Position numbers and translations under genes: made by a program. Positions 1-10,341 of a stretch of 64,000 bases of DNA are shown piece after piece. The notes under the pieces were generated by a model. That model was given only the letters and a program-made list of their open reading frames with translations. It made no database searches and had not been told where the DNA came from. Source of the stretch: Cantharellus purpuraceus (Eukaryota; Basidiomycota; Agaricomycetes; Cantharellales; Hydnaceae); the NCBI GenBank assembly GCA_025174535.1, contig JALBUN010000003.1, forward strand, positions 1,386,501-1,450,500, in the 5' to 3' direction. How positions within the stretch are numbered: the stretch's first letter is position 1; the number at the start of each line of letters is the position of its first letter.

Positions 1-1385
1 AATGTGCTATTCTTTGCTTTTCCATTCCTAAATATCAGCATATATTTGATGCTTGTACCTGGAATGGACTTATTCAAATATTCTCTATTTTTCCATATTT
101 TTTCGGGAATATTCCATGCAGAACTCGGCTCAGAATCATTTATTTCTGCTGTGCTACAGTTGTGGACCCATAGGCGCCCACAAACCTTTGCACAGCCGGC
201 TCTCCCCTTTTGGACCAGGCATTTGGCCTGAATTCAAGCTCAGATGTCTCTGATCAACAAATATTCTCTAACTTGACAACCACAGCCTCTCAGGGCACTA
301 TTTTCCATGCAGATCATCACATGACATGTGGCTATCCATGGCTGTCCAAACCAGTGCAGAAAACAGGGTGGACACCCTTCTTTTTGCCTGATCAGTGCCT
401 AGTTCAGGGATCAGATCAGCTGATGGGTGATCAAATCAGGTGATTGCCTTGGAATATTCTACCCCTTTCCATAACATTCTAGCTGTTTCCCTCTATTATT
501 AGATAGAACTTTCCAGAACCATTATTCAGCTCCTGATCAGTGTTAGTGCTGTGATCAGATCCTGTGATTGGCTTGGAATATTCTACCCCTTTCTTCCACC
601 TTCCACAACCTTCCAGTAGCTTCCATCTATTAATAGGTAGAATATTCCAGAAGCATTACTCAGCCCCTGTAAATACAATATATAAGGAGGCCATTCTGCC
701 TCTGAAAGAATAACATATCATCATATTCTACCCATCTTCTGCACACCAGTGTGACTAGAGTGACATACAGTGTCATCCTCTATCTCAGTAACTGTTGATT
801 ACCAGTTCAAGGATCTTTTACAGCTGTGTAACTGTACTTGATTGCACTCAAAGTAGTGATATTCCTGCTTTGGGCGTGAGTGTAGTATCTACCTTGCATG
901 ACTACAAATCTACAGGGTGAGATTGTCTGTCGATAGTCCTGCCATTAGTGCTCTTGTTTAAGTAACTAGTGTGTACTGCCTTTGCAGAGCATTAGAAGCT
1001 TGAACTCGTGTGAAGCAGTTGCTAGACTACTTCACACATTGCTGTTATCCGCTTCTGAGTGCCACTGGTTGGACGGTTGGATTCATCCACCTACTTCCTT
1101 TAGCCTCTAAGTGCATTCCCCTCTTTTTGGAATATCTGGACCCCTAAGCGTCTGTGAACTCTAGACTCTGGAAGTCTTATTCATTTCTTGCTGCTAAGAA
1201 ACGTATTACCTTTCTGCATATAGTCTGCATTGACCAATACAAAGGATTGTAACCAAAGTACAAATGTTAAATCGTTTCTGGAGTTGTGCTGCAGCAGGGT
1301 TTGATATTCTTCTCAGCTGTTCATTCACAGAATTGTGGTGATTTAGAGTTTGCCCTAACACCATAATTTTGCGGGTTCCAAAACA
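1..1385 (+). mobile_element. LTR family A, solo LTR cut by the left window edge
   Basis: This is a copy of a ~1.43 kb LTR whose complete version lies at 45570-47002 on the other strand. It ends GGTTCCAAAACA at 1385 and the next bases are gypsy gag sequence, so it was inserted into that gag. The left ~48 bases lie outside the window. Sense is assigned from the TATA-like TATATAAGG near 678. Several short ORFs here are only LTR sequence. The expected target duplication would be ATGGC (1386-1390), but its partner is off the edge. Confidence 0.8.
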
Positions 1386-2165
1386 ATGGCCCTTTGCCTT
1401 TGCTGCTGATGAGGTTACCTTGTTGCAATCCTTGGCTTGGTGGCCAGGTTTTCCACAGAACAGGCAGAGGTTGTTGTCCATGCGGCACTGGCGTTCCTGC
1501 TGGGTAACTTTTCCATCCTTCCCCAGCTTGGTGGAGAGGTCCAGAGTGCTCTTGTGAGCTCCAGAGTTATTGCCGGTTCCGGAGTTGTTCTGACCAGAAG
1601 CGGCAGCGTTACCAGTGTTTGACTTCTGGCCTGAGTTGGTGGTGGTCTTCTTATTGGACCCCTTGTTGGACTTTGGGGTCTTGTCCGATGATTTGTCTGA
1701 TTTGTTGTTAGCCGAATTTTTGCAGGAGACCTCAGGTTGACGTTCCCAATAATGGGTGTCGATGGATTGGGTGAGCTTGTGAAGGTTTACCAAAGTATCT
1801 GGCTTACCGACACGTGATATCTCGTCCTTGATGCAGGATGGGAGACCAACGTAAAATTGGCATTGGAGTGCGGCATCGCCACAATGGCTTTCAGGGCTGG
1901 CTGCTGGAAACTCACAATGTATTTTGCAATTTTGTGATTTTCCTTCATCTGAAGTCGATTGAGTTCATTCTTGGCGTCAGCCTTGGGGTTGTAAGGACCG
2001 AAATTGGTCCGAAGTTCAGAGATGAAGTCGGAGTAGTCTTCTGACCATATCAGGTCATTGGAGTCATCCATGAGCACTGGCTTGAAGTAGTCCAGTGCGG
2101 TGCCCTTGAGATAGGACATGGTGAAGGTGACCTTCACTCAATCGGATGTGAACATGTCGGGGCGG

Positions 2166-3593
2166 TGTCGGTTCGCTTAAGGAATAGATCCTATAAGCCT
2201 GCGCGCAACGGTCCTAGCAAACAGACGGTGTGTAACGCAGTTGTTCAGCACTCCAAAGATCAATCAGGTCGAGGGGTAGAGGTAGCACTTAATAACAGGG
2301 AAGTGGAATAGTGCTCTGTGGTTGGATGAGGATGGGAGCAAAAGGTCGGTCCCAATGGCTGATCGTGCTCTGTGACTGGATGACAATGGATAGCCCGGTT
2401 GGGAGGTACGCGAAAGCTGGTTTCAAGAGAAGCGACCTCTCGGTGGAGGAGGGAAATCTGATCGTGGAACCAAGGTGCTTTACCTTAGTGTAGAGATGAT
2501 GGATTGTGATGTAGATCGTAGAGCGTAGACTTAGAGCGTGGACTTTGACTTTAGAGCATTGGCTGAAAACTTGTTTATTGATTCCAAAGGCAAAAACTAG
2601 CGCCCTTTTATATACAAATCCCCAGGGCACAATGACACAATATGAGGAGCAAATGATGTGATATGATGCAAGAAATGCTGATCAAGCCAGCTGACAAAGC
2701 GTGTGAAGTTGAACTACTAAAGGGGGAAATCATGGAGAAATGAAACGACAGATAGAGGTAATCTTTGTAAGAATAGGGGGTGATGAGTAATAAAAGAACC
2801 AAAAATAGAACAAGGATGAGTAAGTCGTGTATGAATGAATTAAAAGATGAAACAGGGGTGAGTCATATAAAAGAACAATAGAAACGTCCACCAATACCAT
2901 CTTCCCTACAGCTCCGAAGGTTAATTGACCCTGAGTCACATGAGGACTTCAGTCAGCATCCACAACAAATACTCCTTATTGTCTTAGTGATCCGTCTCCA
3001 TATGGTATCCCGTTCCAAGAGTATTCGGTCCCTTTGCCTGACACGATGTAACCTGAGTCGGATTGAAGTGGGAGGATAGGTCAGCGATGGCGACTGAAAT
3101 TCCACCTCACGTTCGACTCTTCTATCCATGTTACGATATAGAGGTGAAATGTCGAGGAATGTATATGGTTCAACGGAATTGTGAAAGAATATGGGATCGC
3201 CAATGGCATAAGAGAGACATGGTGGGGATCTTGGACGCTGAAAGAGTTTTGGAAGTATTTTGACACATGGAGGTGGCTTAACATGCCCGTGGAGCTCGGC
3301 GTATTTTTGATAGTCCTCTGTGTCCAAAGACCAGTGTGACGTATTATTAGAAGTGATGTTGGAGAGGGGAATAGAATTGGAAGCCATGTGAATGATGATG
3401 AAAGGATCAGTGTGAATAGAAGGCTGATAATGATCGATGGCAATGAAACACGAGTGACGATCGATGGCTAGAATTAGAGACTGAGGTGGAGAGGGAGTTG
3501 CGGCGCTATTTAAAAGTTGATATGAAAAGACGCTGGCAGAGTTGGACTGTCAGAGTGGTTCGATATGCGTCCTCGATGCATCCTGGCTCGTCA
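2166..3593 (-). mobile_element. Solo LTR B (1428 bp) inside gypsy gag
   Basis: The element reads TGACGAGCC...GAACCGACA on the minus strand, giving TG/CA ends. It is flanked by GCGG on both sides (2162-2165 and 3594-3597), a 4-bp target duplication (5 bp if one terminal base is assigned differently). Removing it rejoins the gag frame (LNLRDR to PDMF). A strong TATA (TATATAAAAGGG) lies near 2607 on the minus strand, marking the likely U3/R border. The upstream ~900 bp carries a sense ORF (see 2953-3387). Two more copies are at 52863 and 60784. Confidence 0.85.
2953..3387 (-). CDS. ORF within LTR B (144 aa, MASNSIPLSN family)
   Basis: A 144-aa ORF with no function that I recognise. It starts MASNSIPLSN and has a Pro-rich middle (KPPPCVKILPK), then an IGDPIFFHNSVEPYTF block. 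Related ORFs occur in the other two LTR B copies (53069-53530 and a shortened version at 60990-61370). A divergent IGDPIF block is encoded on the minus strand near 49863-50030. A TATA-like TTTTAAATAG lies about 120 bp upstream of the ATG. The C-terminal part differs between copies through small indels, so only the first ~110 residues look conserved. It may be a captured host fragment or an LTR-encoded protein; expression is unknown. Confidence 0.4.
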   Translation of the reverse strand: MASNSIPLSNITSNNTSHWSLDTEDYQKYAELHGHVKPPPCVKILPKLFQRPRSPPCLSYAIGDPIFFHNSVEPYTFLDISPLYRNMDRRVEREVEFQSPSLTYPPTSIRLRLHRVRQRDRILLERDTIWRRITKTIRSICCGC

Positions 3594-3898
3594 GCGGTCA
3601 CGGAGGTTCAACTGGCATTGCACCAAGAATGGCTGGAGCTTGTGCAGGTCGGAGCCGTCGAATGGGTCGGGTTCTCAGACCTTGGTCTGGGACTTAGGAG
3701 CTTGTGGGGTATGGATGCTGCTGGCGAGCAGGGAGATGGCTTGTGGCAGATTTGAGGAGGGCGGAGTGTTGTCCTCTTCATTGACAGCCTCTATGTGGTC
3801 CATTGGTTCTTCAATGACCTTGGGGATGGTGTCGATGCTGGGAGCATGCACCTCAACAGTTCGTGCCTGTTTGGAATTGGCAATGGATTGTGGCATTG

Positions 3899-5328
3899 TG
3901 TATGGGAACTGGTTTTCCCTTAAAAAGATCTTGTTTAAAGTCCCGAAACTGTACAATTCCGCTTGATGGCCTTAAAATATCAGCATATATCTGCTGCTTT
4001 CTCTTGATTCAGGGCCATTCAAATATTCTCTATTTTTTCATATTTTTTTGGGAATTTTCCATGCAGAAATGAGTCTACAAACTTATTGTTCTGCTGGGCG
4101 AAGTTTTGGGACCCACATGGACCCACAAACATTCGCAGATGTCAGCAGCCTCAAAGTCAGCCGGAGTCACCCGGACAACTGACTCATTTTCAATCACATG
4201 ACTCATTTCAATCTCCAACTCAATCTGGTCACCACTGCCAGTAAATCCTCAATATCTTCGCAACCACTGCACCTCCTCACTCCATTTTCAGTGGAGAGTT
4301 CAATAGAAGCCATGCCTACCCATAGCTGTGCTAATCAGCCTGGGAAACGAAGTATTGACCAAGTTATTTGAGTAATGGTGACTCATGCAATGACTCCTGC
4401 CATGACTCATGCTATGACTCCTTCCATGACTCATACCATGACTCCTGTGATTACTCATACTATGACTCCATCCATGACTCATGCCCTGAGTCAGAGCAAA
4501 TCCAAGCAGCTCATTGGCTAGGAAACTTCCACCCCCTTCTCACATATTCCACTAGCTTCCAGTAGTTTCCATCTATTAATAGGTAGAAGTTTCCAGTAGT
4601 ATTAGTCAGCTCCTGTAAATACAATATAAAAGGAGCCCATTCCGCCTCTGAAATAAATAACCATTTCTACCACATCATTTGCACATCAGTGTGACTAGAG
4701 TGACATACAGTGTCATCCTCTATATCTCAGTAACTGTTGATTGTCCAGTTCAAGGGTCGCTTACAGTTGTGTAACTGTATTCGATTGCACTCGAAGTAGT
4801 GATTGTCCTGCTTTGGGCGTGAGTGTAGTATCTACCTCGCATGACTACGAATCTACAGGGTAAGATTATCTGTCGATAGTCCTGCCATTAGTGCTCTTGT
4901 TTAAGTTACTAGTGTGTACTGCCTTTGCAGAGCATTAGAATCTTGAACTCGTGTGAAGCAGTTGCTAGACTACTTCACACATTGCTGTTACCCACTTCAG
5001 AGTGTCACTGGTTGGACGGTCGGATTCATCCACCTACTTCCTCTAGCCTCTAAGTGCATTCCCCTCTTTTTGGAATATCTGGACCCCTAAGCATCCATGA
5101 ACTCTAGACTCTGGAAGTCTTATTCATTCCCTACTGCTAAGAAACGTATTACCTTCCTGCGTATCGTCTGCATTGACCATTACAACGGATTGTAACCAAA
5201 GTACAAACGTTAAATCGTTTCTGGAGTTGTGCTGCAGTAGGATTTGATATTCTTCTCAGCTGTTCATTCACGGAATTGTGGTGATTTAGAGTTTGCCCTA
5301 ACACCATAATTTTGCGGGTTCCAAAACA
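3899..5328 (+). mobile_element. Diverged LTR A copy
   Basis: It begins TGTATGGGAAC and ends TTCCAAAACA, like other A copies, and keeps the TATA region (TATAAAAGGAG near 4624) and the downstream half almost unchanged. The 3965-4560 part is strongly diverged and carries a TGACTC array absent from the other copies. It sits 3 bases upstream of the gag ATG at 3896. Its flanks CATTG and ACTAG do not match, because the right side joins an inverted A fragment. The insertion has therefore been rearranged. Confidence 0.75.
4379..4493. repeat. 12/24-bp tandem repeat with TGACTCA motifs
   Basis: A degenerate 12-bp repeat (CATGACTCMTRC) alternates TGACTCA and TGACTCC, giving a 24-bp period. Exact TGACTCA occurs at 4379, 4403, 4427 and 4475, with its reverse complement at 4487. 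Two more lie upstream at 4180 and 4199. TGACTCA is the core site of fungal Gcn4/AP-1 type bZIP factors. The array lies upstream of the LTR TATA, where it could act as an enhancer. Confidence 0.7.
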
Positions 5329-5705
5329 ACTAGGCACTGATCAGGCAAAAAGAAGGGTGTCCACCCTGTTTTCTGCACTGGTTTGGACAGCCATGGATAG
5401 CCACATGTCATGTGATGATCTGCATGGAAAATATGAATGCCTGGTCCAAAGGTGGATAGCCGGCTGTGCGAAGGTTTGTGGGCACCTATGGGTCCACAAC
5501 TGTAGCACAGCAGAAATAAATGATTCTGGGCCGAGTTCTGCATGGAATATTCCCGGAAAAATATGGAAAAATAGAGAATATTTGAATAAGTCCATTCCAG
5601 GTACAAGCATCAAATATATGCTGATATTTAGGAATGGAAAAGCAAAGAATAGCACATTGGTGCTGCATAAATGGAATTTGATAGGGAAAAGGAGGTTCCC
5701 ATACA
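5329..5705 (-). mobile_element. LTR A fragment in inverted orientation
   Basis: It matches the terminal part of the LTR A at 46556-47002 on the plus strand and ends GGTTCCCATACA. It abuts the opposite-facing A copy (3899-5328), so the two form an inverted junction. It has an internal deletion of ~80 bp relative to the full copy. Confidence 0.75.
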
Positions 5706-6737
5706 GATCCCCATCTGATCCCCTCAGATCCCTGTGCACATGAAATCTATACTCCCTTTGGAAACCATCACATCTCCATTTAGTCCATCCAATTGTCACC
5801 ATCAATCTTGCTCATCCGCCTCCAGTTCTGATTGATGCATCAGCATCACCATAGGAACCTGGACACCCATCCCTGTCGGACTTGGACATACTCACATAAG
5901 GCCATTGGCCTTGGAGACCCATCACCAGAGTAACTATTATTAGATTTCAAATATGTATTTAAGTTGTACAACTGGGGACTTCATTCCCCAGTTTGAATAT
6001 CAAATCATGCCTAGCTCCCAAGTCTGATCCAAACTGTCTAAGTCATACTCTGCCTCCAAAATCTCAGACACAGGTATTAGTGAGGGCACAGCACATAAGC
6101 TGAAGCCATGTTACGCACTAGTCCGATTGGGGGTCGGAGATTGGGTCGGAGGTTGTGTCAGAGGTTTTGTCAGAGTCGGAGCACGTCGTGGGGGTCAGAA
6201 CGGACTTGGCTTCAGCTATGTGCTGCGCCCTCACTAATACTGGTGTCTGAGATTTCAGAGATGGAGTACGACTTAGAGAGTTAGGACCGGACTTAGGAAC
6301 TAGGCATGATTTGATATTCAAACTGGGGAATGAAGTCCCCAGTTTGGCAACTTAAATACATATTTGAAATCTAATAATAATTACTCCAGTGATGGGTCTC
6401 CGAGGCCGATGGCCTTACATGAGTATGTCCGAGTCCGATGGGGACAGATGTCCAGGTTCCTATGGTGATGCTGATGCATCAATCAGAACCGGAGACGGAT
6501 GGGCAGAATTGGCAGTGACAACTGGACAGGTAGATGGAGATGTGGCGGTTTCCAAATGGAGTATAGATTTCATACGCGTGGGGATCTGAGTGGATCGGAT
6601 GGGGATCTGGGCGTTAATGAATAGTCATAACAAGCCAAGTCTGTTCTGACCCCCACGACACACCCCGATCCCTGCTCCAACTCCAACTGTCAACTCCAAC
6701 ACAAGTTCCAACCCCCAACCAGACCCAGTGCGTAACA
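5706..6737 (+). mobile_element. Truncated LTR C with a nested LTR C
   Basis: The outer LTR C (sense as in the gypsy element at 54334-63235) starts truncated at 5706 and ends TGCGTAACA at 6737. It is split at 6104-6108 by another LTR C of opposite orientation (6109-6632). The outer copy keeps the CATTCCCCAG region and the start of the short GGTCGGAGATTG-type repeats. Confidence 0.75.
6109..6632 (-). mobile_element. Solo LTR C inserted in LTR C
   Basis: On the plus strand it reads TGTTACGCACTA...CATAACA (524 bp). It is flanked by identical 5-bp repeats AGCCA (6104-6108 and 6633-6637), a clean target duplication. The host is another LTR C, so this is a self-insertion. Confidence 0.85.
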
Positions 6738-6865
6738 AGTATCAGTTGCAGGAATGTTAATTAAGCCTGAAGGATAACCAACCATCTTAACTTTGAAGAA
6801 AGTTGAGCTGTAATAAATGAGTGAAGATTTTCTTTTGAAGATTTTAGGATGAGGGTAGAGAGCAT

Positions 6866-7363
6866 TGTTGGAATACTGGATACGGGATCCTACCATAACA
6901 ACACGTCAACACGGGTTGTCACAATGCGGGACATTACTCATTCAATCCACATGACAATGCTCCACCATATTTAAATCTATTTATTCCACTAGTACTTACT
7001 TCACAGCTGCGATGGTACATATAAAGGAGTCGCAGCTGTCTCCCTTCCCCCAGTCGTGTTTAATACACACACGCTGAGGTAGGGAGTTGCTTTATTATCC
7101 CTAAATACTATGTTCACTTATTTATTATTACAGTTTATCTGTCAAGTATTTTTATAAGCATGTTTCTGTTTCAATGAAAGCACAATTTTGTTATGTATAG
7201 GTAGGATGAAATTAGCTAATCTTGATTAATAAGCCCAGTTGCATGCGCTCTCATTCACAAGTTCATTTGGCGCTGCAGCATAACACTATAGTATCTTTTC
7301 TCTTATTGTTCCTCTTAATAAAGTAGAGTGTATTTCTGAGAAAGGTTAGAGGGCCATTCCACA
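6866..7363 (+). mobile_element. Possible copia-type solo LTR
   Basis: The segment starts TGTTGGAAT and ends ATTCCACA, short inverted ends typical of copia LTRs. A TATA-like CATATAAAGGAG lies near 7018. No matching target duplication flanks it (AGCAT versus TCATT), so the call is weak. Confidence 0.35.
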
Positions 7364-7422
7364 TCATTCTTAGGTCTTACTCCAGGGGAGGGATCAGTAT
7401 ATATCTTATGATAAAACGTTCT

Positions 7423-7638
7423 CTAACTTAATGCAATAAGGGAGGTTGGAAAATTGCTTTGAGGAGAAAGGCGACATCGACGGTAGAGAGGATCGCTCAG
7501 GCCTTTTATGTATCCTACATCCAGGACTAATTGATCCGTCTCCTCACCGCTAGGCGAGGTTTTACCAGGTCGACTGTAAGGGCTCGATGACACTGATTGC
7601 GTGTGATCGTCGCAAGAACGTTTCGTGGCAGACGCCAT
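7423..7638 (-). CDS. Hypothetical short ORF
   Basis: The ORF from ATG 7638 (MASATKRSCDDH) encodes 71 residues, Ser/Pro-rich at first and then SDPLYRRCRLSPQSN. I do not recognise it. It could be the first exon of a host gene truncated by the possible LTR ending at 7363, or chance. 7660-8044, between it and the aminotransferase gene, shows nothing that I can name. Confidence 0.25.
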   Translation of the reverse strand: MASATKRSCDDHTQSVSSSPYSRPGKTSPSGEETDQLVLDVGYIKGLSDPLYRRCRLSPQSNFPTSLIALS

Positions 7639-8044
7639 GCTGGTGACTTCTGGCAACACATTAGAGCGTATGAAAGTGTTGATTTACTGGTGAATCACTT
7701 AATGCTACTACCCAAAAGAAGTGTCTTAACATCATCTCCCTACCTCTAACTTGCACTAGCCAACTATATCGACATCCGCCCCATCGAAGATAGACCCAGG
7801 CGATGGCTCAAGTGTAGCTGCAATAACAGTTAGTGCGAGCAGCAGTTTGCATCTGCCCCTTCCAACCGTTGTCAAACACTTTTACTTTCCGTAGGGTCGG
7901 GTGTATGTAGTACCTAACGCTAATTCTCACTGGGAATAACCCGGCCTACGTCGCATAGGTAAAAGTCACGTGCACACGCGTCGCATACCGCGTCGTGTAG
8001 CCTTTGTAAAAGAACGACGACAGATAGTTAGCTTTCCCTTGGCT

Positions 8045-9183
8045 TCATCCTCGCGTCGCCGCCCCACTCTCCACCACCCCCAACACACACCCCTCCACCG
8101 CATTACACAACAGCACCCACTCTCCAACCTTTACCTCGTCCAGCGGCACATCGCCCTCCACCGCGCGGCCATTCGCGAGAAGGAAGCGGCGCACCGTGCC
8201 AGCCAGCGGAACGGGGGCAGGGGTGGGGGCAAGGGCGCCAGTACCAGCTCGGGGAGTAGTTGTTGCTGTGTCATGCGATGGAGGGGCGCAGGGGCGAGGG
8301 AGTGCGGGGGTCACCCAGCGGCCTGCGCGGTAGAAGAACGGCGTGCGGATGGAGGCGTCCATGATGTGCGCAGGGGCGCCGGGCGTGTGGAGGAGCACTT
8401 CCGAGGGGCGGACGGGTGCGGGGGGTGCGGAGGCGAGCGGGGGGATCCCGGCTCTGGCGCGTGCGGCGTCGTACGCCCCCCGTGCGGTGGTCTTGTGCGG
8501 TGCGAGTCCGACTTCCGCGAGGGAAGCGTGTGTCGGCTGCGTGTCGAAGAGCACACGCACGGGAGGCGAGGCAAAGGGCGGAAGGGAGGCGGCGTCGCGT
8601 GCGGCGTCGAGCGCAGTGGGGTCGAATGTGGACGCTGCAAGGAGATCGTACGGGCGGGGTGGTGTGGGCGATGCTGTGGCATGGAGCACGCCGTCCTTTG
8701 AAAGGGTTATACGGACCTGTGTGGGTTCATGGCTGTTGAACAAGTTTTCGCCATATCACGGTAGCGCACAGCGAGCACACGTACCTTTAATGCCTGCTCC
8801 GAGTCCCCGCCGCCGCCACTGCGTTCTGGATGCTCCACAAAGTACGCATCCACACACCCCTGGCACAGGGCTCTAAAGCGCTCCAGTGCCTCTGCATACA
8901 CATACACACCCGCCACTGCATCTCCCTCCACACCCACACCCGCTTCCACACCCAACGCCTCCAACGCCAGCACCCACCCAAACTCTCGCGCACCGTTCAC
9001 AAGCCGCTCCAGGTGGGACGGCAGCAGGAAAAATGGCGATGGCGGGCTACCATGCCACTTATTCCACGATACGCCGTACAGTCTTGGGTCATACCGGAGC
9101 GACGTGAGCAGCTCGAATGAAAGGGCAGACATGGACAACTTGCTGACAAAATATGGATCACGAGACAAGGGCTCATCTTCCAT
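8045..9183 (-). CDS. Class-IV aminotransferase, aminodeoxychorismate lyase-like
   Basis: Two exons, 9183-8785 and 8716-8045, join cleanly in phase 0 (EQALK to VRITLSKDG) across a 68-nt GTACGT...CACAG intron, giving 356 aa. The N-terminal ELLTSLRYDPRL, the following LLPSHLERLVNGAREFGW and the C-terminal LCNAVEGCVLGVV match the layout of fungal ABZ2-like fold-type IV PLP enzymes. These convert 4-amino-4-deoxychorismate to p-aminobenzoate and pyruvate in folate synthesis. The start at 9183 is chosen because the frame is clean from there; a later Met (MSALSFELL, ~9132) is possible. The middle is rich in Ala/Pro and very GC-rich. I did not identify the PLP lysine with certainty, so the exact substrate is inferred. 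It lies 158 bp downstream of H2B on the same strand. Confidence 0.65.
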
Positions 9184-9341
9184 TTGATCACGCGCGCAAA
9201 TATGAAAAGCACAAAGGGGGTGTAATAAAGTACAACAATACAGTACACAATACACGCAGGAGACCCCCGTACCTATTTGGTCGCGCTCGAGAACTACAAG
9301 CGCACACCGTATTAGTCCTAGGCGCCAAAGCCACATCACAA

Positions 9342-9916
9342 TTAACTTGCCTTCGTGACCGATTTAGTTCCCTCGGAGATAGCATGTTTGGAAAGCTCTC
9401 CAGGGAGGATCAACCGCACGCTCGTCTGAATCTCGCGCGATGAGATCGTCGACTTCTTCGAGTACGACGCGAGTTCTACGGGAGCAAGGCACAAGTCAAT
9501 ATAACGCATACAAAGGGGCACGGGGAAACGCACTAGACGCCTCGCCAGCGATACGCTCAAAGATATCATTCACAAACGAGTTCAAAATCGCCATCGCCTT
9601 ATTCGAAATACCCGTATCCGGGTGCACCTGTTTCAACACTGAAAAAATACACACCCCACCATATTGCATCAACAACACACGCAAAACACCGAAAACGCCA
9701 CAGCGAACACAACGCACCCTTGTAAATGTACGACGAGTACGTCTCCTTGCGGACCTTCTTGCGCTTCTTCTTCTCCCCATCTGCCGCGGGAGCGGTCTTC
9801 TTCGATGTCTTCTTCGCCGCGGCAGGAGCTTTGGACGCAGCAGGCTGCTTAGACGCTGCCGGCGCCTGCGACGACGCAGGGGCCTTTCCGGCTGTCGATG
9901 CGGGTTTGGGAGCCAT
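9342..9916 (-). CDS. H2B: Histone H2B
   Basis: Three exons (9916-9718, 9638-9534, 9475-9342) give 145 aa. The N-tail is Lys/Ala/Pro-rich ([20 protein letters not shown]). It is followed by the H2B fold: [42 protein letters not shown], then [20 protein letters not shown] and [16 protein letters not shown]. Introns are 79 nt (GTGCGT...TTTCAG) and 58 nt (GTGCGT...CGTAG), with exact joins inside V and K codons. H2B pairs with H2A in nucleosomes. The tail ends TKAS, shorter than the common TKYSS type. No divergent H2A gene is visible upstream, which is unlike many fungal H2A-H2B pairs. A TATATA run near 10043 lies ~130 bp upstream. Confidence 0.95.
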
Positions 9917-10270
9917 GGTACGCGGCTAGGTTAGGTTCGATAAACGTGAGATTAAGTGTTGCGGTGCGGAACGCGGGCTTTAGGCAGGAAGAGCAGGGGT
10001 GCTGAGACTGGGCAGTGGCGGCGGTGGCACACAAGACGCGTCTTATATATCCTACCCGCGTATTTACGTGTGTTTATGGTTTAGTCACGTGATGCGATGC
10101 CGTACGGTTTTGAACCTTATTGCAGTTTCCGCGCGCACGGGCCTGGCGTTATGTCAGCAGGGGATTGTGGCTCAAGGGCGGTCGGCTCTCTAGCCAGAGT
10201 GCCGGGGGACAAGCGTCGCAGTAACAACCTGAGCCACGTGAAGAAACCGTTGGGGATGCCCATCTGGTTC

Positions 10271-10341
10271 CCTATTGTGTCTAGGTTGTAGGTGATAGTC
10301 GAACCTGACTATCGACTCCTACGACCTAGACACGATAATGG
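10271..10341. repeat. Long imperfect hairpin
   Basis: Two ~30-base arms around GTGTCTAGG...CCTAGACAC form an imperfect palindrome with a very small loop near 10302. It lies in an otherwise featureless stretch. Function unknown. Confidence 0.6.

Larger units (their letters stand above)
1386..3896 (-). pseudogene. Ty3/Gypsy gag fragment, interrupted by LTR B and LTR A
   Basis: Minus-strand gag of the same family as the gag at 54488. It starts at ATG 3896 (MPQSIANSK), runs through an Asp/Glu-rich leader to 3594, is split by an LTR B (2166-3593), and resumes in the gag core (MSYLKGTALDYFKP). A CX2CX4HX4C zinc knuckle (LFCGKPGHQAKDC) lies near 1410-1450. LTR A then replaces everything after the residues KAKGH. 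There is a TGA just after the LTR B junction and a frame change near 1790-1850, so it cannot encode intact Gag. Gag packages element RNA into virus-like particles in the cytoplasm. Useful here as a paralogue for dating mutations in the plus-strand copy: it keeps CGA and TGG at several codons that are stops in that copy. Confidence 0.85.

Noticed and set aside
7970..8876. Long plus-strand ORFs across 7970-8876
   Set aside because: They are shadows opposite the GC-rich aminotransferase exon, whose minus-strand splice model is coherent.
9999..10193. A divergent histone H2A gene upstream of H2B
   Set aside because: No H2A motif is found on the plus strand in any frame near 9930-10600.
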